A DNA stretch of 7,657 nucleotides, from the NCBI GenBank assembly GCA_013811765.1, contig JACCUO010000238.1, forward strand, positions 1 through 7,657, written 5' to 3'. This DNA is from Thermoleophilaceae bacterium (GTDB lineage Bacteria; Actinomycetota; Thermoleophilia; Solirubrobacterales; Thermoleophilaceae). The notes under the pieces are model-generated. The model saw only the letters and a program-made list of their open reading frames with translations. It made no database searches and had not been told where the DNA came from. The position numbers and the translations under genes are program-made. Below are positions 1 to 6,060 of this stretch, piece after piece (position 1 is the first letter of the stretch; the number at the start of each line of letters is the position of its first letter).

Positions 1-102
1 CAGCAGGTCCCGGCGGGTCTCAGAGCCCATCGGGAGCTCGAGCGCCCAGCTCTCCAGGTCCTGGGCGGCCAGTTCTGCGATGCGACGCTCCTGCCGTGTC
101 AT
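1..102 (-). CDS. N-terminal fragment of an unrecognised protein, cut by the left window edge
   Basis: An ATG at 102-100 on the minus strand opens a frame that stays open for 34 codons to the window edge. The start is supported by an AGAGGGG Shine-Dalgarno-like stretch about ten bases upstream. The visible residues begin MTRQERRIAELAAQ and are rich in Arg, Glu, Leu and Ala, which suggests a soluble amphipathic helix with no signal peptide or membrane segment. I do not recognise the family from so short a piece. It is divergent from the iron permease-like gene at 334, with about 230 non-coding bases between them. Start and strand are fairly well supported; function is unknown. Confidence 0.55.
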   Translation of the reverse strand, partial: MTRQERRIAELAAQDLESWALELPMGSETRRDLL

Positions 103-333
103 CTACTCGGGTCCCCTCTGGCATCCCTAGTCGGGCGGCCATTAAGTCTCGTTCGCAAGTCCTTGTTGCCTATTCCCTTCGTTCCCGGCCTCCAAACAGT
201 CGCGGGCGCTGCCTCGCTGTGGTAATGCCTCGGTGGGGATGGGACGGCCTGCAGACATAACCGGGACCGGGCTCTACTACCAGTGATGCATTGACGCGGG
301 TTCGAGTCCGCTCCCCGCGGGTAACGCTGGCTC
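103..333. other. Non-coding divergent intergenic region
   Basis: These 231 bases separate two divergent genes and presumably carry promoters for both. The overlapping minus-strand frames here show no family features and look like chance GC-rich frames. Base composition is somewhat less GC-biased than the neighbouring genes. I see no promoter that I would call with confidence on either strand. The plus-strand gene at 334 has an in-frame TAA at 322-324 and no clear ribosome binding site. The only structured element I could pick out is a T-arm-like sequence at 296-312 with a possible acceptor strand at 313-319, reported under findings. Confidence 0.5.
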
Positions 334-702
334 ATGAGCACGAAACACCCGATTGAGCGCGGCGGGGAGCGGCGTTCCGTCTTCGCGTCGGTGGCCGAGG
401 CCGGCTCGAACTTCACCAGCTCCCCTGCCTTCTTCGCGGTATGCCTCGCTCTGGTCGCCACGTGGGGCGGCGGGTATGCGCTCGGATTCAGCGACACCTT
501 TCATCACGTTGCGGGCGACGCCATGGCCGCCGTCAGCCTGATTCTGCTCGCGCTGCTCAAGAACTCCGAGCTGCGTGCCGAGCGGGCGATTCAGGAGAAG
601 CTCGATGCGATCGCGGCGGCCCTTCTAGAGCAGCGCCGTGGCGACTCCGAAGCGGCCCAGGGCGATCTCGAGCGCGCGATCGGCATGCACGAGGAGACGT
701 AG
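334..702 (+). CDS. Small membrane protein of the low-affinity iron permease (FET4-like, PF04120) family
   Basis: The 122-residue product matches the pattern of short bacterial low-affinity iron permease domain proteins. It has a polar N-terminus, a first hydrophobic helix around residues 32-50, the GFSDT motif at 51-55, a second helix around 62-76 ending in an Asn, then a charged amphipathic tail containing a KLDAI segment (89-93). Fungal FET4 transports ferrous iron at the plasma membrane. Whether two-helix bacterial members transport iron is not established, so the family name is safer than the function. The ATG at 334 is the only sensible start because an in-frame TAA lies at 322-324. No clear Shine-Dalgarno precedes it. 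An acetyltransferase gene follows after 31 bases on the same strand, so the two may be co-transcribed. Family call is fairly confident from motif memory; transport activity is inference. Confidence 0.75.
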   Translation: MSTKHPIERGGERRSVFASVAEAGSNFTSSPAFFAVCLALVATWGGGYALGFSDTFHHVAGDAMAAVSLILLALLKNSELRAERAIQEKLDAIAAALLEQRRGDSEAAQGDLERAIGMHEET

Positions 703-733
703 ACCCGGAGGCGTTCTCGGCGACACTTCCGGG

Positions 734-1246
734 ATGAGCCCGCGGCCGACCTGTTTGCAAGGCGACGTTGTTCGCCTGCGTTCCACTGCGCCGGACGACG
801 CCGCCGCGCTTCGCACGATCCTTGCCAAGCCCGAGGTGGCCGCGTGGTGGGGTCCGGTCCCCGGCGACTTTCCCGCCACGGACGATCCGGACGTCACGCG
901 ACTGAGCGTCCTTTTCGAGGGCGAAGTCGCCGGACTGATCCAGTTCGGCGAAGAGCCGGAGCCCGAGTACCGTCACGCGACGATCGACATCTTCCTCGAC
1001 CCACGCCTCCACGGCCGGGGGCTCGGCACCGATGCAGTCCTCACGCTCGTACGCCACCTCGTCGAGGAGCGTGCCCACCACCGGGTGACCATCGATCCCG
1101 CTGCCGACAACGGCGCTGCGATTCGCTGCTACGAGAAGGTCGGCTTTCGTCCGGTCGGCATCATGAGGTCGGCCTGGCGCGACCTGACCGGCGACTGGCG
1201 GGACGTGTTGCTGATGGAGCTCGTCAAGCTGGACGGCGCGACGTGA
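734..1246 (+). CDS. GNAT-family N-acetyltransferase (AAC(6')-Ib / siderophore-acetylase-like)
   Basis: The 170-residue protein has the GNAT layout: an N-terminal strand (VVRLRS, 12-17), the acetyl-CoA pyrophosphate-binding loop R-x-x-G-x-G at 91-96 (RLHGRG), the D-P-x-x-x-N stretch at 120-126, and the CYEKVGF motif at 132-138. The last two resemble the AAC(6')-Ib aminoglycoside acetyltransferases and the related Acetyltransf_8 group, which also includes siderophore-biosynthesis acetylases. The reaction would be transfer of acetyl from acetyl-CoA to an amine; the substrate cannot be read from sequence. The frame stays open upstream to 638, but residues before the ATG at 734 overlap the previous gene and look non-coding. 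No strong Shine-Dalgarno sits at the right distance; a GGAGG lies too far upstream, at 706-710. The spacing of 31 bases after the iron permease-like gene suggests one transcript. I would not call it a resistance gene without testing. Confidence 0.85.
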   Translation: MSPRPTCLQGDVVRLRSTAPDDAAALRTILAKPEVAAWWGPVPGDFPATDDPDVTRLSVLFEGEVAGLIQFGEEPEPEYRHATIDIFLDPRLHGRGLGTDAVLTLVRHLVEERAHHRVTIDPAADNGAAIRCYEKVGFRPVGIMRSAWRDLTGDWRDVLLMELVKLDGAT

Positions 1247-1326
1247 CCCGAATGCAACCGAGGTCGTCGTCGAAGCGCCGGCTTCATGCGAACGTGATCG
1301 CTATAGCCAGACGCTCGTAGCCGGGC

Positions 1327-1354
1327 CGGCGCCGCCCGGACTGACCCGGCGCCG
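1327..1354. terminator. GC-rich hairpin between convergent acetyltransferase and tRNA genes
   Basis: The palindromic octamer CGGCGCCG occurs at 1327-1334 and again at 1347-1354, so the copies can pair as an 8-bp stem around a 12-base loop. It lies downstream of both the plus-strand acetyltransferase and the minus-strand tRNA. Neither side has a run of T, which is common for terminators in high-GC actinobacteria. It could serve both genes, but pairing from GC-rich sequence arises easily by chance. Confidence 0.35.
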
Positions 1355-1372
1355 CTGCAGCGCCCTACAAAA

Positions 1373-1459
1373 CGGAGGGGCAGGGATTCGAACCCTGGAG
1401 ACGCTTGCGCGCCCAACGGTTTTCGAGACCGCCCCGTTCAACCACTCCGGCACCCCTCC
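1373..1459 (-). tRNA. tRNA-Ser (anticodon CGA)
   Basis: Read on the minus strand, the 87-base gene folds as a class II tRNA. The 7-bp acceptor stem GGAGGGG/CCCCTCC is perfect and is followed by discriminator G, as expected for serine. The anticodon stem GCGGT/ACCGT encloses the loop CTCGAAA, giving anticodon CGA (complement of 1423-1425), which reads UCG codons. A long variable arm contains a GCGC...GCGT hairpin, and the T-arm carries GGTTCGAATCC. The 3' CCA is not encoded; the gene is followed directly by TTTTG. The long variable arm and discriminator G together exclude other amino acids with similar anticodons. Confidence 0.96.
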
Positions 1460-1489
1460 AGAAAGCGCGTCCGGGGACACGGGCTGGAG

Positions 1490-1495
1490 AGGCTA
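1490..1495 (-). promoter_or_regulatory. Candidate -10 box for tRNA-Ser
   Basis: On the minus strand TAGCCT fits the TANNNT -10 pattern and would start transcription roughly two dozen bases before the mature tRNA 5' end. No convincing -35 hexamer sits 17 bases upstream. It is the best candidate in an otherwise very GC-rich stretch, but it is only one short match. Confidence 0.3.
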
Positions 1496-1632
1496 GCGCG
1501 TCCCCCTCCAGCTGCCGGACGGGTTTCCCTCCACTCGCCGGGCGGCTCGCCCTCGAGCCGGCCGGGCATCTCGCCCGGGCGCGCGCTCACGCCCCCCGCG
1601 GCCGACCTGCCGGTGCGGCACACTTCCGCCTC

Positions 1633-2115
1633 GTGCGAGTGCTCTTCGTCTGCCTGGGGAACATCTGCCGGTCGCCCACCGCCGAGGGGGTGATGGCCCA
1701 CCTCCTGCACGAGAAGGGCCTCGAGGGCCAGATCGAGATCGACAGCGCCGGCACCGGCGGCTGGCACGTGGGCTCGGCACCCGACACCCGGGCGACCGGC
1801 GCGGCGGAATGCCGGGGGGTGACGCTCGAGGGCGCCGCCCGCCAAGTCACCGCGGACGACTTCGAGGGCTTCGACCTGCTGCTTGCGATGGATCGCCAGA
1901 ACGCGGCGGATCTCCACGAGCTCGCGCCGGACGACCAGGCGCGCAGGAAGGTGCGGCTGCTGCGCGAGTTCGATCCTGAGGCGGTGGCTGCCGGCGAGCT
2001 CGACGTGCCCGACCCCTACTACGGCGGGGCCGACGGCTTCGAGGACGTGCTCGACCTGGTGACCCGCGCCTGCCAGGGCCTGCTCGCCGAACTGCGGCCA
2101 AACCTCGCCCGGTGA
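1633..2115 (+). CDS. Low-molecular-weight protein-tyrosine-phosphatase family, probable ketosamine-phosphate phosphatase
   Basis: The 160-residue protein starts directly with the catalytic P-loop. Cys7 and Arg13 of the C-x5-R signature (CLGNICRS, 7-14) form the phosphocysteine site, and the DPYYGG segment near the C-terminus supplies the general acid Asp127. Length is normal for LMW-PTP. The frame is open upstream to 1405, but that part overlaps the tRNA and lacks family similarity, so the GTG at 1633 is preferred even though no clear Shine-Dalgarno precedes it. Classical members dephosphorylate phosphotyrosine. Members encoded just upstream of FN3K-family kinases have been shown in other bacteria to act on ribulosamine and erythrulosamine phosphates. 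Here the stop codon overlaps the start of exactly such a kinase, so a role in sugar-adduct metabolism is likely, though phosphotyrosine activity cannot be excluded. Confidence 0.92.
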   Translation: MRVLFVCLGNICRSPTAEGVMAHLLHEKGLEGQIEIDSAGTGGWHVGSAPDTRATGAAECRGVTLEGAARQVTADDFEGFDLLLAMDRQNAADLHELAPDDQARRKVRLLREFDPEAVAAGELDVPDPYYGGADGFEDVLDLVTRACQGLLAELRPNLAR

Positions 2116-2996
2116 GGCTGCCACCACCGCTCGGGGAAGCGATCGAGGCCGCGCTGGGGCAGGCCGTGCGGGAGGGCGCCCGGGTCAGCGGGGGTGACCT
2201 CAATGATGCCTGGAAGGTGGAGCTCGAAAACGGCTCTGCCGCCTTCGTGAAGACGGCGGAGGACGCCCAGCCCGGCGGTTACCGCGCCGAGGCCGATGGG
2301 CTGGGTTGGCTGAGCGAGCCGGGGGCCATTGCGGTGCCGCAGATGCTCGCCGTGACCGATCCCGACGACCCTGAGGAGGCAGGCCCGCGGCTGCTCGCCC
2401 TCGGGTGGATCGAGGAGGGCAGCCTGGACGGCGCCGGCGAGGAGGAACTGGGCCGTGGGCTCGCCGGGATACACGGCGCTGGGGCGCCCTCGTTCGGGGG
2501 CGGCGCGCCGCTTCGGCTCGGGCCGCTGTCGATCCCAAACGAGCCGGCCGATTCGTGGGCGGAGTTCTACGCGGAGCGCCGCATAAGGCCGCTCGCCCGC
2601 GACGCCGATGCCCGCGGGGCGCTGCCCGAGGGCTGCATGCAGGCGCTCGATCGCGTCTGCGAGCGGATCGAGGACCTGGCCGGGCCCGAGGAGCCCACGG
2701 CGCGCCTGCACGGTGACCTCTGGTCGGGCAACGTCCTGGCCGGACGAGACGGCCGCCCCCACCTGATCGACCCGGCCGCCTACGGCGGGCACCGTGAGGT
2801 AGACCTGGCGATGCTGCGGCTCTTCGGCGGCCCGTCCCAGCGCTGCTTTGCCGCGTACGAGGAGACCACGCCGCTCGCAGACGGCCACGAGGCGCGCGTG
2901 CCGCTGTGGCAACTCTTCCCGCTACTCGTGCACGCCGTGCTCTTCGGTGGGGGCTACGGATCCTCCGTCGCGCGGATCGCCGCGCGGCTGGGCTGA
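2112..2996 (+). CDS. Fructosamine/ribulosamine 3-kinase family protein (FN3K-like ketoamine kinase)
   Basis: The 294-residue protein has the aminoglycoside-phosphotransferase-like kinase fold of the FN3K family. Features seen in order are a nucleotide-binding N-lobe with the conserved Lys47 (FVK) and a Glu near 60, a W-x-x-FY-x-x-R segment at 149-156, the catalytic loop HGDLWSGN at 200-207 with Asp202 as catalytic base, and the DPA-x-x-GHRE-x-DLAM block at 220-234 that binds metal through Asp220. Length matches E. coli YniA-type proteins. The reaction is ATP-dependent phosphorylation of protein-bound ketoamines, after which the adduct can fall off. Many bacterial members prefer ribulosamines or erythrulosamines to fructosamines. 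The GTG start overlaps the phosphatase stop as GTGA, implying translational coupling. An 11-bp hairpin begins at the stop codon. Confidence 0.93.
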   Translation: MRLPPPLGEAIEAALGQAVREGARVSGGDLNDAWKVELENGSAAFVKTAEDAQPGGYRAEADGLGWLSEPGAIAVPQMLAVTDPDDPEEAGPRLLALGWIEEGSLDGAGEEELGRGLAGIHGAGAPSFGGGAPLRLGPLSIPNEPADSWAEFYAERRIRPLARDADARGALPEGCMQALDRVCERIEDLAGPEEPTARLHGDLWSGNVLAGRDGRPHLIDPAAYGGHREVDLAMLRLFGGPSQRCFAAYEETTPLADGHEARVPLWQLFPLLVHAVLFGGGYGSSVARIAARLG

Positions 2997-3026
2997 CCGG
3001 CCGGCGCTCTGAGGAGCCGGCCGGTC
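2995..3026. terminator. Strong bidirectional hairpin between the kinase and tadA
   Basis: GACCGGCCGGC at 2995-3005 is the exact reverse complement of GCCGGCCGGTC at 3016-3026, giving a perfect 11-bp stem with a ten-base loop. The left arm begins inside the kinase TGA stop codon and the right arm ends eight bases before the tadA stop on the opposite strand. There is no T-tract on either side. The location exactly between two converging stops and the perfect pairing make a shared intrinsic-type terminator likely. Confidence 0.7.
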
Positions 3027-3033
3027 GAGCCCC

Positions 3034-3498
3034 TCAGCGCCGCGAGGCAAAGAACGCCCGCAGCAGCCCTGCCGACTCATCGGCCAGCAGCCCCCCGGCC
3101 ACCTCGGGCCGGTGGTTGAGGCGGGGCTCGGCGAGCACGTCGAGCACGCTGCCGGCAGCCCCCGCCTTCGGGTCGGTCGCCCCGTAGACCACCCGCGGCA
3201 CGCGCGCGAGCACGATCGCCCCCGCACACATCGCGCACGGCTCGAGGGTCACGTAGAGCACAGCGCCATCGAGGCGCCAGCCGCGCAGCCGGGTCGACGC
3301 CTCCCGCAGCGCGAGTATCTCCGCGTGCGCCGTGGGGTCTCCGCGCAGCTCGCGCTCGTTAGCCCCCGCGCCCACCACCTCTCCCCCGGCGGCCAGCACG
3401 CAGCCAACAGGCACGTCGTCGTGCTCGAGTGCGCGTTCGGCCTCTCGCAGCGCCAGGCGCATGAAGTACTCGTCGCGCGGAAAGAAGCTGCGGCTCAT
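3034..3498 (-). CDS. tadA: tRNA(Arg) adenosine-34 deaminase TadA
   Basis: The 154-residue protein is a CDA-superfamily zinc deaminase. The H-A-E motif at 58-60 provides zinc ligand His58 and proton shuttle Glu60, and PCAMC at 87-91 provides ligands Cys88 and Cys91. Asn47, the substrate-contacting residue in TadA, is also present, as is the conserved YGATDPKAGAAGS stretch (105-117) that follows the second zinc motif. TadA converts A34 to inosine in tRNA-Arg(ACG), allowing it to read several CGN codons, and is normally essential. The length is typical. The ATG at 3498 is preceded by AGGGG at good spacing. It lies 19 bases downstream of the epimerase stop on the same strand, so the two probably share a transcript. 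A guanine deaminase or another CDA-type enzyme is less likely given the TadA-specific context of residues. Confidence 0.93.
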   Translation of the reverse strand: MSRSFFPRDEYFMRLALREAERALEHDDVPVGCVLAAGGEVVGAGANERELRGDPTAHAEILALREASTRLRGWRLDGAVLYVTLEPCAMCAGAIVLARVPRVVYGATDPKAGAAGSVLDVLAEPRLNHRPEVAGGLLADESAGLLRAFFASRR

Positions 3499-3517
3499 CC
3501 CGAGCCCCTGGTGACGC

Positions 3518-4627
3518 TCACCGCCGGGTCATGAGCCGTCGCCCCGTATGCCGCTCGAACGCCGGTAGGCCGGCTAGCAGGCCCAGGCGGTCGGCCAGCC
3601 GCATGCCGCTCGCCGCCACGGACAGGGTGCTGTGGCGCCCGCCTGCGAGCGCGCCGGAGTCGATCAGCCCGCGGTACCAATGAATTGTCTCACGCAGCGT
3701 CGTGTCGAGCCGGCGCGCGCGGTAGCCCAGCTCACGGCGCGCCTTGCGCGAGGAGTAGCGCCAGTTCTGACCCATGAGCACCAGCCCCTCCGCCGAGATC
3801 GCCATCGGGATCCGTAGCGCCTCCGCGCGGCGGGAGAGAGAGCCGACCTCGGGCGGCAGGATCACAAGTGGGTGATTGACGCCCGCGAGCTCGCCGACCC
3901 GCTCCAGCAGCTCGACCCAGCCCACGTCGTGGCCGCCGAGCACGTAACGCTCCCCCGGGCGCCCCCGGTCGGCGGCTTTCAGGTGCCCCGCGGCAACGTC
4001 GCGCACGTCCACGATGTTCGCCTGGCCATCCACCACGCCGGGTAGGCGGCCACGCAGGTAGTTGCCGATCACGCGCGTGGAGGTCTCGCCCGGCCGGGAG
4101 GCGTCCACCGGCACGCCGAGCACGTAGGAAGGGTTCACCGCCACGACCTCGATGCCCGTCCGCACTCCCGCAGCCAGGGCCTCGACCTCGCCCTCGTGCT
4201 TCGAGTCGACGTAGGTGAGTCCCAGCCCACCGCCCCTGTAGGGATCCTCCTCGGTTCCCACCTCGCCCGGCGCGACCGGGCCGATGGCCGACACGCTCGA
4301 GGTCACGACCACCCGCCCGGCGTCCTCGGCGGCAGCCGCCTCGACCACGACTCGCGGGCCGAGCGCGTTCACATCCCACACCCGCGCCACCGGATTGGCG
4401 CCCACGAAGCCGGCCACGTGGAAGACGAGCTCGCAGCGCCGGACCGCCCGGCGCATCGCTCCGCGGTCCAGGATGTCCGCCTTCACGGGCTCTACCCCGA
4501 GCGCGGCGAGACCCTCCATCCGGTGGGCGTCGCGGTAGGTCGCGCGCACCTCGTCGCCACGCTCGGCGAGCAGGCGGGCCACGTGTCCGCCGATGAAACC
4601 GGTCGCCCCCGTTACGCAGACCCTCAA
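3518..4627 (-). CDS. NAD-dependent sugar epimerase/dehydratase (extended SDR, HpnA-like)
   Basis: The protein, 369 residues from the TTG chosen here, has the Rossmann glycine motif GATGFIG at 7-13, the H-V-A-G segment at 70-73, the SS pair at 110-111 and the catalytic Y-x-x-x-K at 139-143 (YVDSK). These define an extended short-chain dehydrogenase/epimerase, most like the hopanoid-associated sugar epimerases and dihydroflavonol-reductase-like group. It probably acts on a nucleotide sugar or a related carbonyl substrate using NAD(P). The frame stays open to 4978, but that extension crosses the divergent protease start and is not SDR-like. The TTG at 4627-4625 puts the dinucleotide fold at the N-terminus, as in relatives, with only a weak GGGAC upstream. 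About 45 residues after the usual end (GALAGGRHS onward) form an extra C-terminal tail. No hopanoid genes are visible, so the HpnA label is by resemblance only. Confidence 0.88.
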   Translation of the reverse strand: MRVCVTGATGFIGGHVARLLAERGDEVRATYRDAHRMEGLAALGVEPVKADILDRGAMRRAVRRCELVFHVAGFVGANPVARVWDVNALGPRVVVEAAAAEDAGRVVVTSSVSAIGPVAPGEVGTEEDPYRGGGLGLTYVDSKHEGEVEALAAGVRTGIEVVAVNPSYVLGVPVDASRPGETSTRVIGNYLRGRLPGVVDGQANIVDVRDVAAGHLKAADRGRPGERYVLGGHDVGWVELLERVGELAGVNHPLVILPPEVGSLSRRAEALRIPMAISAEGLVLMGQNWRYSSRKARRELGYRARRLDTTLRETIHWYRGLIDSGALAGGRHSTLSVAASGMRLADRLGLLAGLPAFERHTGRRLMTRR

Positions 4628-4690
4628 GTCAGGTCCCGCGGGCGCCGACTTCCATGGCAACTTCCTCGATCGGCCGGTGTTCCTGCTTCG

Positions 4691-4696
4691 TACACT
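4691..4696 (+). promoter_or_regulatory. Candidate -10 box for the secreted protease
   Basis: TACACT fits the actinobacterial TANNNT -10 pattern and lies 19 bases before the ATG at 4716, predicting a leader of about a dozen bases. No good -35 match sits 17 bases upstream. It lies in the 88-base region between the divergent epimerase and protease genes. The prediction rests on one hexamer. Confidence 0.3.
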
Positions 4697-4715
4697 TGTC
4701 ACGAGACCGTAGCCC

Positions 4716-6023
4716 ATGCTTCGTATCCCCTTTCTGACGGCGGCGCTGACCGCAATTGCCTTGGTCGCGCCCTCCCAGGCGGCGGCCGCGAGCCCATACG
4801 TGTCCGGCGAGGTGATCGTCAAGTACAAGGACGGCACATCAGGCAGCGTGAAGCAGAAGGTCGAGGCCGTGGCGGGCACGGACACCCAGCAGGCGATCCC
4901 CGGCGGCTCCCGGCAGCTGGAGATCGAAGACGGCGACTCGGTGAAGGACACCGTGGCCGAGCTGCGCAAGGACCCCAACGTGGCCTACGCGGTGCCGAAC
5001 TACGAGGCGCATGCGAGTGGCCTCGTTCCGAACGACCCGGCCTTCGGCCTGCAGTGGAACCTCTCCGGGCCGTTTGGCATCAACATGCCCGACGCCTGGG
5101 ACCTCGCCCGCGCACGCAACGCCCCGGGGGGCCGGGGAGCGGTGGTGGCGGTGCTCGACACCGGCGTCGCCTACCAGAACTTCCGCCGCTTCCGCCGGGT
5201 GCCGGACCTGGACCGCTTCGTCCCCGGCTATGACTTCGTGGCGCGCGACCGTCACCCCAACGACCAGAACGGGCACGGGACCCACGTGTCGGGCACGATC
5301 GCCGGGAGCACCAACAACGGCGTCGGCGTGGCCGGGATCGCCTACCGGACGAAGATCATGCCGGTGCGGGTGCTCGACTCCGAGGGGGCAGGGAACACGG
5401 CGGCGATCGCCCGCGGCATCCGCTTCGCCGCCAGGCGCAGGGTCGCCGTTATCAACCTGAGCCTCGAGTTCGACGCCTCCGTGCGCGCCTCCCAGATCCC
5501 CGACATCGTCGGGGCGATCCGCTATGCCCGCAGCAAGGGCGTGCTGATCGTCGCGGCCGCCGGCAACCAGGCCGGCACCGTCGCCGCCTACCCGGCCCGC
5601 GCCCGCAACGTGATGGCGGTTGCGGCCACGACCATCCGCGGATGCCAGGCCGACTACTCGAACAGCGGCTTCGACCTGGACATCACGGCCCCCGGCGGCG
5701 GAAACGACGCCGCCAACACCGACACCGTCTACGACCAGGCCGTGTGCCGCCCCGGCCAGCCCGGTCCCTTCATCTATCAGCAGACCTTCACGAGCGGCGT
5801 ACGCACCTTCGGCCTGCCCGGCGGCTACGAGGGCACCTCGATGGCCGCCCCGCACGTGTCCGGGGTGGCCGCGCTCGTGGTCGCCTCGGGGCGGCTGGGT
5901 CGCCGGCCGTCCCCGCGCGCGCTGGAGGAGCACCTCGAGCGCACCGCGCGCGACATCGGCACTCCGGGCTTTGATCCGCGCTACGGCTACGGCCTCCTGG
6001 ACGCAGCCGCCGCACTTCGTTGA
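4716..6023 (+). CDS. Secreted subtilisin-family (S8) serine protease
   Basis: The 435-residue preproenzyme begins with a Sec signal peptide: a short basic start, a hydrophobic core at about 6-18, and an Ala-rich cleavage region near 22-25. A propeptide-like region follows (about 27-95, containing GEVIVKYKDG), which resembles the fervidolysin-type prodomain. The catalytic domain has Asp148 in VLDTG, His187 in NGHGTHVSG, the oxyanion Asn284 in AAAGN, and Ser375 in GTSMAAPH, so all four key residues are present. Two cysteines, at 310 and 344, may form a disulfide after export and bracket an insert before the serine motif. The protein ends soon after the catalytic domain, at YGYGLLDAAAAL, with no sorting signal or added domain. 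It should be released outside the cell and mature by self-cleavage. The ATG at 4716 is fixed by the signal peptide, although no clear Shine-Dalgarno is seen. Confidence 0.95.
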   Translation: MLRIPFLTAALTAIALVAPSQAAAASPYVSGEVIVKYKDGTSGSVKQKVEAVAGTDTQQAIPGGSRQLEIEDGDSVKDTVAELRKDPNVAYAVPNYEAHASGLVPNDPAFGLQWNLSGPFGINMPDAWDLARARNAPGGRGAVVAVLDTGVAYQNFRRFRRVPDLDRFVPGYDFVARDRHPNDQNGHGTHVSGTIAGSTNNGVGVAGIAYRTKIMPVRVLDSEGAGNTAAIARGIRFAARRRVAVINLSLEFDASVRASQIPDIVGAIRYARSKGVLIVAAAGNQAGTVAAYPARARNVMAVAATTIRGCQADYSNSGFDLDITAPGGGNDAANTDTVYDQAVCRPGQPGPFIYQQTFTSGVRTFGLPGGYEGTSMAAPHVSGVAALVVASGRLGRRPSPRALEEHLERTARDIGTPGFDPRYGYGLLDAAAALR

Positions 6024-6026
6024 CCA

Positions 6027-6048
6027 TCGAAGCGCGAAGCCGCTTTGA
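6027..6048. terminator. Hairpin between the convergent protease and usp genes
   Basis: TCGAAGCG at 6027-6034 can pair with CGCTTTGA at 6041-6048, an 8-bp stem containing one G-T pair and a six-base loop. It lies within the 37 bases between the protease stop and the usp stop on the opposite strand. There is no T-tract beyond the stem, so it is a plausible but weak shared terminator. Confidence 0.45.
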
Positions 6049-6060
6049 GCCCCGCTGAGC

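Noticed and set aside
225..320. Complete tRNA or the 3' end of a tmRNA
   Set aside because: The T-arm is convincing but no matching 5' acceptor strand, D-arm or anticodon stem can be drawn at normal spacing, and the tag-peptide frame expected for tmRNA was not seen.
638..733. N-terminal extension of the acetyltransferase frame to 638
   Set aside because: It overlaps the end of the iron permease-like gene and encodes an Arg-rich low-complexity stretch, whereas GNAT proteins begin about where the ATG at 734 places them.
734..1246. Aminoglycoside resistance gene
   Set aside because: The similarity is to a broad GNAT group that also contains siderophore and protein acetylases, with no mobile-element context, so a resistance label is not supported.
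1405..1632. N-terminal extension of the phosphatase frame back to 1405
   Set aside because: It overlaps the tRNA-Ser gene, is Arg/Pro/Ala-rich without family similarity, and the P-loop of LMW-PTP normally lies at the very N-terminus, as it does from the GTG at 1633.
4628..4978. 117-codon extension of the epimerase frame on the minus strand
   Set aside because: It runs antisense through the protease start and signal peptide and bears no SDR features; the dinucleotide-binding motif begins right after the TTG at 4627.
4839..5933. Long minus-strand open frame (364 codons) inside the protease gene
   Set aside because: It is fully antisense to a protease with all catalytic residues. Long antisense frames are common in GC-rich coding DNA, and its His/Gly/Val-rich product has no domain.
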